Shown piece by piece: positions 1 through 7,472 of a stretch of 9,446 nucleotides of DNA (its first letter is position 1; the number at the start of each line of letters is the position of its first letter). The notes below the pieces were generated by a model. It saw only the letters and a list, made by a program, of their open reading frames with translations, did no database searches and had not been told where the DNA came from. A program made the position numbers and the translations under genes. The stretch is from Chth-196 sp044376515 (GTDB lineage Bacteria; Verrucomicrobiota; Verrucomicrobiia; Chthoniobacterales; Chthoniobacteraceae), in assembly GCA_044376515.1 (NCBI GenBank), contig JBILKV010000173.1, forward strand, positions 1-9,446, written 5' to 3'.

Positions 1-1
1 T

Positions 2-2797
2 GCCGCGCAGCCCAGGTGGTCGAAGCCGCGCCGAGTCAGCGAGGGGGTGATGATGTGCAAGCCGCTCGTGCTCTCCTCTGGCGAATGGGGACTCCCGGTC
101 AGCCAGTGGGGGAGCCACGGCTGGAGTGTTGGGGACAACAGTCCGGAGCTGCTCGTCTCTACCGACGGGGGCAATACTTGGACACTGCGTGGCAGTTGCA
201 ATGTGCCAAAGGATGCGCGTGAAGCCGACGAGCACATGTTCGTCGAACGCAATGACGGCTCCCTCTGGCTGCTCGTCCGCACCCGATACGGTATCGGAGA
301 AAGCGTCTCAACCGACCGCGGCAAAACGTGGCCGGAGCTCAAGCCCTCCGCCATCCAACACCCGACCTCGCGCTTTTTCATCCGCAGGCTTGTTTCGGGA
401 AGCCTGCTGCTCGTCAAACACGGCCCCATCGACACACGCACCGGCCGATCGCACCTCACCGCCTACCTTTCCAATGACGACGGCAAGACCTGGGGCGGCG
501 GATTCCTGCTCGATGAACGCAGCGGTGTGTCCTACCCCGACGGGGATCAGTCGCCCGACGGCCTCATCCGCGTCATCTACGACTACAACCGCACGACCGA
601 CCGCAACATCCTCATGGCGACTTTCCGCGAGGAGGACATCGCAGCGGGCAAGGAAGTAAGCGGCGCGGTCAAACTCCGCCAACTCGTAAGCCGGGGCACC
701 GGCGGCCAGCAAAAGCTGAAAACCTCCACTGCGCCTCGCGCCGCCGAGCCGAAGACCAACTCCATCGGCATGAAACTAATGCCCATCCAGCCCGGCACGT
801 TCACCATGGGTCAGGATGGTCCACCCCTGGAGGATTACCTGCGTCAAAAGCGGATCAATCAACTCTACAAGGAGAACGACCGGATCGATTTTGACGAGAA
901 GCCGGCGCATCAAGTCACGATCACGAAGCCTTTATCGATCGGCGTCACCGAGGTCACGGTGGCGCAGTATCGAGAATTTGATCCCGAGTTTCAGAGAAAC
1001 GCCCCGAAGTCGAAGCCAGCGGACGACGATGCCGTGAGCGGTGTGACGTGGGAGAAGGCGGTCGCGTTTTGCGAGTGGCTCTCGAAGAAGGAGGGCAAGC
1101 CCTATCGCCTGCCCACCGAGGCGGAGTGGGAGTATGCCTGCCGTGCTGGCACGAATACTCTGTTCCACACGGGTGACACCCTGCCGGACGGGCACCAGAA
1201 ATGGTTTGGAGAGGAAAACTTTCGCGGCGTCTATTTTCCGGCTGGCCCCATGCCGCGCGAATATGAATGGCGCATGGTCGGCAAAGCCGGGGCGACTTTG
1301 AAGCAGGGACAAATCATCGGCCAGGGAGCGGGCGAAGCGGATTCGAAAGCCGGAGGTACGGGATCCTTGCGCGTGGCAAAAAGGACTCCCAACGCATGGG
1401 GCCTTCACGACATGCACGGTAATGTGGCCGAATGGTGCAGCGATTGGTACGGACCCTATGAAAGCGGCGCGCAGACCGATCCGGTAGGAAGAGCCGATGG
1501 CGACTGCCGTGTCTTTCGCGGCGGTTTTCATTCCTCGACGCTCCGGTTCCTGCGTTCTGCGAATCGGGGTTCATGGGTGCCGAACTCAGCCAGCCCGCGC
1601 ATCGGCTTCCGCGTCGTGCAGGGCGAGTTGCCAAAGGGAAAACCGCTGCCCACAGCCACACCGCCGCTGAATGCGGAAAACGTGGCCCAAACAGTTCCAA
1701 CCATCACACCAGATCCCGTGAATCTGCCGTTCTTCCAAGGTCCAAAGCCATTCGTGCGGGTTCCGGAAGGCGCGGTGGGCCCTGTGTTCATCAGTCAGAA
1801 CCACAGCCCTTCCATCACGGAGTGCCCGAACGGCGACCTTCTTGCCGTCTGGTTCTCCACCCTTGGGGAGACCGATCTCACCACCTCCAATGCCGGTGCA
1901 AGGCTGCGGTTTGGTGCGGAGGAGTGGGAACCCGCCTCACCTTTCTGGGACGCGCAGGACGTGAATGATCACGCGCCGAAGGTCTGGTGGGATGGCGAAC
2001 AAACCATCTACCATTTTGTCGAAGCCCGGCAGCACGGCGACAATCTCGTGCGTCGGTCGACCGACAACGGCGTCACGTGGAGCAAAGCCGAGGTGCTGCG
2101 GTCTCACGGCGAGTCGGCGGGCAACCCCATCCGGACTAGGGAAGGAGTGATCGCAATGCCGTATGACAACTCTTCCCTCGTAGTCAGCCGTGACAACGGG
2201 CGGACGTGGCAGTCGCGTGGTCGCGATGTTCGAGGCGGCGAAAATATCCGCCCGGGCAACAGCGGCCCGTGTATCGCGGGCATCCATGCGCCCATCGTAG
2301 AACTCGCTGACGGACGCCTCATGGCCTTCGGCCGTCTGTCGCCTGAGCAGCCGGAGCAAAAGCTGTTCAACCTCAAAATGCCAGCCAGCTACTCCAGCGA
2401 TCTCGGCGAAACGTGGCATTGGGAAACCAGCGAGTTCCCCGTCGTGAGCAACGTGCAAAGGCCCGCCCTGCTGCGGCTCAAGGAAGGCGCCATCGTGCTC
2501 TGTTCCTTTACCGACCAGTGGCGGACCCCCTTCAAAAAGCGCCAAGGCATGACCTTCCAAGCCACCACCGGCAATTACACGGGATACGGCCTTTATGCCG
2601 CAGTCAGCTACGACGAAGGCAAGACGTGGCCCGACCGCCGACTGCTGGCTCCCGAGGGCAAGGCCAACGCCGACGGTTATGGCTACCTCGCGGCGACCCA
2701 GACGCGCGACGGCCGTATCCAGCTCATCACCAGTCAGAACCACTATGTCTTCAACCTCGCCTGGCTCAAAGCCCTGCCGGATGCTCCCGGGAAGTGA
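2..2797 (+). CDS. Sialidase - FGE/SUMF1-like domain - sialidase fusion protein (5' partial)
   Basis: The frame is open to the left edge with sialidase-like sequence throughout, so the true start lies upstream; the GTG at 47 and ATGs at 50/53 are internal. Residues below count from the GTG at 47. Residues 1-225 are the C-terminal part of a BNR_2-type sialidase, with Asp-boxes at 38-45 (STDGGNTW), 88-95 (STDRGKTW) and 142-149 (SNDDGKTW). After a linker, residues 238-525 form a formylglycine-generating-enzyme-like domain, with RLPTEAEW at 354-361, GLHDMHGNVAEW at 452-463 and GFRVV at about 520. Residues 560-912 are a second sialidase beta-propeller, with Asp-boxes at 671, 714, 783 and 854 and an FVRVP motif that resembles the sialidase FRIP motif (Arg571). 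By family the protein should be exported and release terminal sugars, classically sialic acid, but substrate is not proven. The FGE domain lacks the active-site cysteines. Domain calls are firm; substrate and activity are inference. Confidence 0.9.
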   Translation, partial: AAQPRWSKPRRVSEGVMMCKPLVLSSGEWGLPVSQWGSHGWSVGDNSPELLVSTDGGNTWTLRGSCNVPKDAREADEHMFVERNDGSLWLLVRTRYGIGESVSTDRGKTWPELKPSAIQHPTSRFFIRRLVSGSLLLVKHGPIDTRTGRSHLTAYLSNDDGKTWGGGFLLDERSGVSYPDGDQSPDGLIRVIYDYNRTTDRNILMATFREEDIAAGKEVSGAVKLRQLVSRGTGGQQKLKTSTAPRAAEPKTNSIGMKLMPIQPGTFTMGQDGPPLEDYLRQKRINQLYKENDRIDFDEKPAHQVTITKPLSIGVTEVTVAQYREFDPEFQRNAPKSKPADDDAVSGVTWEKAVAFCEWLSKKEGKPYRLPTEAEWEYACRAGTNTLFHTGDTLPDGHQKWFGEENFRGVYFPAGPMPREYEWRMVGKAGATLKQGQIIGQGAGEADSKAGGTGSLRVAKRTPNAWGLHDMHGNVAEWCSDWYGPYESGAQTDPVGRADGDCRVFRGGFHSSTLRFLRSANRGSWVPNSASPRIGFRVVQGELPKGKPLPTATPPLNAENVAQTVPTITPDPVNLPFFQGPKPFVRVPEGAVGPVFISQNHSPSITECPNGDLLAVWFSTLGETDLTTSNAGARLRFGAEEWEPASPFWDAQDVNDHAPKVWWDGEQTIYHFVEARQHGDNLVRRSTDNGVTWSKAEVLRSHGESAGNPIRTREGVIAMPYDNSSLVVSRDNGRTWQSRGRDVRGGENIRPGNSGPCIAGIHAPIVELADGRLMAFGRLSPEQPEQKLFNLKMPASYSSDLGETWHWETSEFPVVSNVQRPALLRLKEGAIVLCSFTDQWRTPFKKRQGMTFQATTGNYTGYGLYAAVSYDEGKTWPDRRLLAPEGKANADGYGYLAATQTRDGRIQLITSQNHYVFNLAWLKALPDAPGK

Positions 2798-2811
2798 GTC
2801 ACCGCTGAGCC

Positions 2812-4959
2812 ATGAAAACCACTGTCACCCGCCTCGCAGTCCTTTTATTCGCACCGCTGGCGGCACTGCACGCTGCCCAACCGATGCTCAACTCCATCGG
2901 CATGACGCTGGTGCCCATCGAACCCGGCGCGTTCACAATGGGCCAGGACGGGCCGCAGACGGACTACAAGATGAGCATTCACCCCGGCGAGTCCGACCGG
3001 GCGGACTGGGACGAGAAGCCCACGCACCGGGTCGTCATTTCCAAAGCGTTTCACATCGGAGCCACCGAGGTCACGGTGGAACAGTATCGGCAGTTCGAAC
3101 CCGCCTATCGCGCAGGGAAGGGGATGCCTGATGAAGCCGCGAGTGGGATCAGTTGGAACAAGGCGGTCGAGTTTTGCGCGTGGCTTTCAAAGAAGGAGGG
3201 CAAAACGTACCGCCTGCCGACCGAGGCAGAGTGGGAGTATGCGTGCCGCGCCGGGACGACGACGGTGTTTAATACCGGAGACAAGCTACCGGATGGCTTT
3301 CTGCCCTGGTTCACCGGGCACGGTTACCCGGGCATGTTTCCGTGGAGCTTCTATTTCCCTGATAACAAGGGAGCGCCGGAGTATCTGCCCATCGGCGCGA
3401 ACGGAGCCCATTTGAAACCTGCAGGAGACGGGTTTGTGATTTCCGACGAGGCCGTGGCGCCGGCGAAAAAGAACCAACCCCTCCTGCGGGTGGCACAGCG
3501 GCCGCCGAATGCCTGGGGTCTTTATGATATGCACGGGAATCTCTGCGAGTGGTGCAGCGATTGGTATGGGCCGTACGTGCCCGGTGAACAGACCGACCCA
3601 CAAGGGCGGAGCGACGGAGACTTCCGCGTCTTCCGCGACGGACCGCATTCGATGCTCTCGCGCCTGGTGCGCAGCGCCAACCGCGGGGCGTGGATTCCGG
3701 AATCCACCGCGGGCATCTTTGGTTTCCGCGTCGTCTCGGGCGAGCAACCGCAAGGAGCGTTGCTCCCACCAGAGCCGCCGGCAAAGAACGCGCAGCAGGT
3801 GAGGCAGGAAGCCGCGAAGATTGTCCTGCCGCCGCTCGACGAGCCGTTTTTCAGCGGTCCGAAGCCTTTCGTGAAAATCCCTGCGGGCTCTGGCGGTCCG
3901 CTTTTCTCCAACCACAACCACAGCCCCGGAATCACCGAATGTCCGAATGGCGACCTCCTCGCCACCTGGTTTTCCACGGTATTGGAAGGAGCGACGGAGC
4001 TGTGCAATGCCGCGGCCCGGTTGCGATTCGGCCAGGGTGAGTGGGAGGAGGCATCACCCTTCTGGGATGGGCCGGACATCAACGATCACGCGCCCAAACT
4101 GTGGTGGGATGGCGACAAGACCATCTATCACATCGCTCGCGGGCATTCGGAGAACATCGTCCGCACCTCCACCGACAACGGAGCCACATGGTCGAAGGCA
4201 AAATCGATCTATCCGCAGGGAGAGACGGGCAATGGAATGATCCGGACGCGCAAGGGCGTGCTGATGATGACACAGGACGTGGGCGTGTCCCTCTACACCA
4301 GCAGCGACAACGGTGGAAGCTGGAGCTCGGCGGGTGTCCACCATCCCAACGATACGGTTCGTCCGGGCGGAAAAGGCGGCCGACACGCCGGCATCCATGC
4401 GCCTGTCGTGGAGCTTGCCGATGGGCGGCTCATGACCATTGGCCGTCCACATCCCGCGTCGCAAGTGGCGGTGTTCGGTGGGAAAGCCCCATGGAGTTTC
4501 AGCAGCGATGAAGGCCAAAGCTGGACGTACGTGGAGAGTGAGTTTCCCGCAGTGACCTCCGTCCAGCGGCCCGTGATGATCCGCCTTCGCGAAGGCCCCA
4601 TCCTGCTGTGCTCGTTTACCGACCAGTGGAGCGAATTCTACAAGGGCAACCGCAAGGGCATGACGTTTAAAAGCAGCGAGGGGCAGTTCACCGGCTACGG
4701 TTTGTTTGCCGCTCTTTCCTATGACGAGGGGAAAACCTGGACGGACCGGCGCTTGCTCACCCCCGGAGGTCCCAAGCGTGAGGCGGACACCATGAACAAC
4801 GGCGCGTTCACCCTGAGCGGCACCATGGCCGAGCCACGAGGCTACCTTTCCATCACCCAGACCCGCGACAGCCGGCTCCAGCTCCTCACAAGCGGGAACC
4901 ACTACGTCTTCAACCTCGCGTGGCTCAAACAACTGCCGCCCGCACCGAACCAAGAATAG
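2812..4959 (+). CDS. Exported FGE/SUMF1-like domain - sialidase fusion protein
   Basis: This 715-residue protein starts at ATG 2812, 14 bp after the previous stop; no clear Shine-Dalgarno is seen, but the start is supported by a good Sec signal peptide (basic MKTTVTR, then LAVLLFAPLAAL, cleavage near residue 21-22). Residues 27-311 form an FGE/SUMF1-like domain: RLPTEAEW at 134-141, GLYDMHGNLCEW at 236-247, GFRVV at 304. Residues 345-707 form a BNR sialidase-like propeller with Asp-boxes at 453 (STDNGATW), 497 (SSDNGGSW), 564 (SSDEGQSW) and 636 (SYDEGKTW). It is colinear with the last two domains of the upstream protein and clearly a tandem paralogue. Two oddities are visible: the RGG signature of the FGE fold is RDG here (275-277), without active-site cysteines, and the Arg of the RIP-like motif is Lys (Lys355, FVKIP). 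It is probably periplasmic or secreted and acts on glycans; whether it is a working sialidase is uncertain. Confidence 0.9.
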   Translation: MKTTVTRLAVLLFAPLAALHAAQPMLNSIGMTLVPIEPGAFTMGQDGPQTDYKMSIHPGESDRADWDEKPTHRVVISKAFHIGATEVTVEQYRQFEPAYRAGKGMPDEAASGISWNKAVEFCAWLSKKEGKTYRLPTEAEWEYACRAGTTTVFNTGDKLPDGFLPWFTGHGYPGMFPWSFYFPDNKGAPEYLPIGANGAHLKPAGDGFVISDEAVAPAKKNQPLLRVAQRPPNAWGLYDMHGNLCEWCSDWYGPYVPGEQTDPQGRSDGDFRVFRDGPHSMLSRLVRSANRGAWIPESTAGIFGFRVVSGEQPQGALLPPEPPAKNAQQVRQEAAKIVLPPLDEPFFSGPKPFVKIPAGSGGPLFSNHNHSPGITECPNGDLLATWFSTVLEGATELCNAAARLRFGQGEWEEASPFWDGPDINDHAPKLWWDGDKTIYHIARGHSENIVRTSTDNGATWSKAKSIYPQGETGNGMIRTRKGVLMMTQDVGVSLYTSSDNGGSWSSAGVHHPNDTVRPGGKGGRHAGIHAPVVELADGRLMTIGRPHPASQVAVFGGKAPWSFSSDEGQSWTYVESEFPAVTSVQRPVMIRLREGPILLCSFTDQWSEFYKGNRKGMTFKSSEGQFTGYGLFAALSYDEGKTWTDRRLLTPGGPKREADTMNNGAFTLSGTMAEPRGYLSITQTRDSRLQLLTSGNHYVFNLAWLKQLPPAPNQE

Positions 4960-4979
4960 CCAAGAGCCTTTGCCGCACC

Positions 4980-6095
4980 ATGAATGTCCCACTAGGACTC
5001 ACTCGCCGCCACGCCCTCGCCACGTTCGCCGCCACGCTCGGAGGAGGCTGGGCCACCCCCATCTTCGCGCAGACGCCAAACACTCCAAAGCCCACGCTGC
5101 CGGCGACTCCCAAACCCTCGTTTCCAAAACCCACGCTGCACGTCTATCCCGACTACGGCTGGCTGCGCGGGTTCAATTACATCATGCCTTGGGGAGCGCG
5201 CATCGAGGACACCTGGTGGTTTTATGACGGCACGAAAATGCGCGAGGACATGGCGCTCGCACGTTCGGTCCACGCCAATGCAATCCGCCTGTGGATCGAC
5301 TACAGCGTCTGGTATCGTGATCCGGAGAAAGTCACGGCCAGCTTTTTGGATGCGATCGCCGCCATTGCTGAGAACGGCATGAAAGCCATGCCCTGCATCT
5401 TCAACCGCTGGGTGGGCGGACGCCACGACTACGGCGGCACGCACACTGAAAACATCCGGCCGAACATGCCGGAGCAAATTGACTACGTCCGTGCTCTCGT
5501 CACTCCCCTCGCAGACGACCCGCGCGTCTTCTGCTGGGACCTATGCAACGAGCCACAGGGTGGCGCCGACCCCACCTTCAAGTCCGTGAGCGAGGAACTC
5601 AGTCTGCGCGAGTATCGCTGGCTGATGGGCATCGCCGATACGGTGAAGAAATGTGGTGCCCGGCAACCGGTGACCATCGGCACGATGAACGGCACGAACA
5701 TCGCGTTCTACGCGCCGCTTGTGGACGTGCTCTGCGCCCACCCCTATGCCCGTGACCGCGCGGGCTTGGAGCAACTCATCGCCGGCTATCGCGCGATGAT
5801 GGCCGAGGAAAGGAAGCCTATGCTGGTGAACGAGTGCGTGCCCGGCAGCGACAAGGACGAAGTGCGCGGGGAAACGCATCGCTACTACTGGGAAAAGCTC
5901 AGCGCCGCCGGACTCGGTTGCATGCCATGGAGCATCCGCGAAGGGCGTCACGTCGCCGCACGCCGCGACCGGATGGATGGTAACGGCATCGACAACAAAG
6001 GGTACCACCCCACATTCAACGCCGACGGCACCCTGCGCGCCGGCCACGAGTGGATGCACGAGAAACCCACGCTTCGCGCCCCTTGGAACAAGTAA
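4980..6095 (+). CDS. GH5-type (clan GH-A) glycoside hydrolase, Tat-exported
   Basis: I chose ATG 4980, 20 bp after the preceding stop, giving 371 residues; the frame is open further upstream to 4920, but that would overlap the previous gene and bury the export signal. The N-terminus is a twin-arginine signal: T-R-R at 8-10, hydrophobic stretch to about 28, cleavage likely at IFA|Q (30). A Pro/Lys-rich linker (31-47, PKPTL/PKPSF) leads into a TIM-barrel domain. The GH5 pattern is present: Arg103 in NAIRLW, acid/base Glu191 in WDLCNEP, His254 in HPY, nucleophile Glu285 in LVNEC, and Trp317 near the last strand. The family is a retaining endo- or exo-glycosidase of beta-linked glycans such as cellulose or mannan; subfamily and substrate cannot be read from the sequence. 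Position as third gene of the run implies action on the same glycan source as the sialidase-like proteins. Confidence 0.85.
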   Translation: MNVPLGLTRRHALATFAATLGGGWATPIFAQTPNTPKPTLPATPKPSFPKPTLHVYPDYGWLRGFNYIMPWGARIEDTWWFYDGTKMREDMALARSVHANAIRLWIDYSVWYRDPEKVTASFLDAIAAIAENGMKAMPCIFNRWVGGRHDYGGTHTENIRPNMPEQIDYVRALVTPLADDPRVFCWDLCNEPQGGADPTFKSVSEELSLREYRWLMGIADTVKKCGARQPVTIGTMNGTNIAFYAPLVDVLCAHPYARDRAGLEQLIAGYRAMMAEERKPMLVNECVPGSDKDEVRGETHRYYWEKLSAAGLGCMPWSIREGRHVAARRDRMDGNGIDNKGYHPTFNADGTLRAGHEWMHEKPTLRAPWNK

Positions 6096-6542
6096 CGGCC
6101 AGCGGAACAGCCGTAAGCGAAGGCCGACGCGTGCTGCGTTTCCGCGGCGGGATCGCTGCCAGCCTCGATCTTGATCAGCGCACCCGCAGTCACAGCCGCT
6201 CGAAGAAATTTTTCCCGCTCACATTCTATAGCTACTCGTCGGTCTGGAGCTTGTCAAAGGGCACGGCTTTGCCCCTGTCGTTGACACCGATCAGCGCACT
6301 GAGGCGATAGAGGGGCATATCCAGCGCATCGGTTTGCCAGCGCTTTTGAAGGTCCAGCACAGTGTTCCCGCTTACGCCGCGGTTGAAGCATTCCAGTCTT
6401 TTCTGGGCGAAGGCCGCCCCATGCCGGAGGGAAGCCGAGAAGCCAGCAGGAGGAACGCGGTCAGGTGAGAAGGGGGCTGCAGGTGGGAATCCAAAGGCTC
6501 CCGAGCTGAAAAGGAAAGCGGACTCTCAAGGAAAGCGAACTC
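6096..6542. other. Intergenic region between converging gene groups
   Basis: No intact gene is convincing in these 447 bases. The middle holds a decayed SGNH hydrolase fragment on the minus strand (6232-6420), and the right end a near-perfect tandem repeat (6513-6545). The first part, 6096-6231, shows only a weak inverted repeat just after the GH5 stop (acggc at 6095-6099 with gccgt at 6110-6114) and no T-run, so I do not call a terminator. Small frames here lack recognisable protein features. Confidence 0.6.
6232..6420 (-). pseudogene. SGNH/GDSL hydrolase remnant
   Basis: Read on the minus strand from 6420 to the TAG at 6234-6232, the frame gives a short stretch without start codon that contains FNRGVSGNTVLDLQKRW followed by LIGVND and then VPFDK. 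This is the order of SGNH-hydrolase blocks II (xGxSGN) and III (GxND) in the lysophospholipase-like GDSL family. Block I with the catalytic Ser (GDS), the C-terminal block V with Asp/His, and a start codon are all missing, and the frame stops shortly after block III. An adjacent frame just upstream (about 6467-6420) reads LTAFLLLAS, possibly a shifted piece of the original signal peptide. I read this as a gene reduced by deletion and frameshift. The match is from motif memory, not a search. Confidence 0.65.
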
Positions 6543-6545
6543 TCA
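6513..6545. repeat. Near-perfect tandem 16-bp repeat at the end of the transporter gene
   Basis: Two copies, GGAAAGCGGACTCTCA (6513-6528) and GGAAAGCGAACTCTCA (6530-6545), differ by one base and are separated by one base. The second copy includes the complement of the TGA stop of the minus-strand transporter (6545-6543). Function unknown; it may be a slippage duplication. Confidence 0.7.
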
Positions 6546-7472
6546 GCGGGTGATCACAAGAAGGATGGCGGAGAGCATGAGCACGGCGCCCGAAAGACGC
6601 CATAACAGGACGCGGGGTCCCAGATCCTGCTCGGTATTTTTGAACCAGTGACCCGCAATCCAGACGATTCCGAGACTCAGCAGGCCGCGTGAGGAGTAGA
6701 TGACGTTCGCCACAGCTGCCTTGCCGTAAACGGCGAGGGTGCCGACGAAGAGGATGGCCTGCCCTCCGAGCAGAAGCGCACCCGGAACGAGCCACTTGAG
6801 GGTTTGGCGCGGCAGGGCAAAGAGCGGGGCACGGAATTTTGGGATGAGAGCGCAGGAGAACAAGGCGTTGAACGCGTAAACGACCGGGAGCAACCGACCG
6901 GCCCCCCAGTCCGGTCCCCAGCGCTGCACCAAGACGTCAAATATGGCAAACGCTGCTGCGGTCAGACCTGCGGTGAAGGCGGTCACCCCGACATTGCGTG
7001 ACGCGGTGCTCGCGTGCCTCCGGTTGAGCAGGGCGACGCCTCCGACGCTAAGCAATGCAGCGCACCAACCCCGGGCGTCGACGCGGTCCGCGGTGAAAAA
7101 GGGCACGAGCAGGGCGACGCCCACCACCTTGAGACCGAGCACCGGAAGGGCGATGGTCACGTCCCCCTTCTCAAGAGCGACAAACTGTGCAATCAGGCCC
7201 GCAAACAAGCAGACGGCGATGCAGAAGGGCTGCCACACCAGTTGCCAGCGCACCGGCGGAGCATCCATCCATAACAGCGCACAAAAGAGGACGGCATTTA
7301 ACAGGTTGGAGACGAAGGCAGTGCGCCACAGGTCGGTGCCCAGTTCCGCGGAGCGCTTCAGAAAGAGAGCGCTGAAGGTGAAGAGCACCGCAGCAAGAAA
7401 GGGCAGAACCAGTATGGCGGTTTGGGCGGGCACGGAGGACTTCAGCGGGGTTTGTAATCCCGCCACACCCAC
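6543..7472 (-). CDS. EamA/DMT-type transporter, ten transmembrane helices
   Basis: The product of up to 309 residues is almost wholly hydrophobic, with about ten helices near residues 19-38, 50-69, 80-100, 105-126, 134-150, 160-182, 194-213, 227-248, 254-275 and 287-307. It shows the two-repeat layout of the drug/metabolite transporter superfamily: a Lys/Arg-ending first helix (SALFLKR) and a GDVTIALPVLGLK segment before helix 4. Such proteins move small metabolites or amino acids across the inner membrane; the substrate cannot be inferred. The longest frame starts at a GTG (7472) and overlaps the end of the esterase gene by 31 bp; an in-frame GTG at 7433, 8 bp beyond the esterase stop, would give 296 residues and leave all helices intact. 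Neither has a clear ribosome binding site. Close linkage suggests co-transcription with the esterase. Confidence 0.8.
   Translation of the reverse strand: MGVAGLQTPLKSSVPAQTAILVLPFLAAVLFTFSALFLKRSAELGTDLWRTAFVSNLLNAVLFCALLWMDAPPVRWQLVWQPFCIAVCLFAGLIAQFVALEKGDVTIALPVLGLKVVGVALLVPFFTADRVDARGWCAALLSVGGVALLNRRHASTASRNVGVTAFTAGLTAAAFAIFDVLVQRWGPDWGAGRLLPVVYAFNALFSCALIPKFRAPLFALPRQTLKWLVPGALLLGGQAILFVGTLAVYGKAAVANVIYSSRGLLSLGIVWIAGHWFKNTEQDLGPRVLLWRLSGAVLMLSAILLVITR

Noticed and set aside
1937..2743. Long minus-strand open frame of 268 codons opposite the first sialidase gene
   Set aside because: High-GC antisense shadow; no recognisable motif, and the plus strand has clear domain sequence throughout.
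4920..4979. Upstream extension of the GH5 gene
   Set aside because: It would overlap the preceding gene and place about 20 extra residues in front of a well-formed twin-arginine signal.
4054..4992. Minus-strand open frame of 312 codons opposite the second gene
   Set aside because: Shadow frame of the sialidase domain on the other strand, with no family features.
6095..6114. Inverted repeat acggc/gccgt after the GH5 stop as a terminator
   Set aside because: Only a 5-bp stem with a 10-base loop and no T-run.
6362..6553. Plus-strand 63-codon frame in the intergenic region
   Set aside because: It lies opposite the SGNH remnant and consists of low-complexity Lys/Gly/Glu sequence without features.
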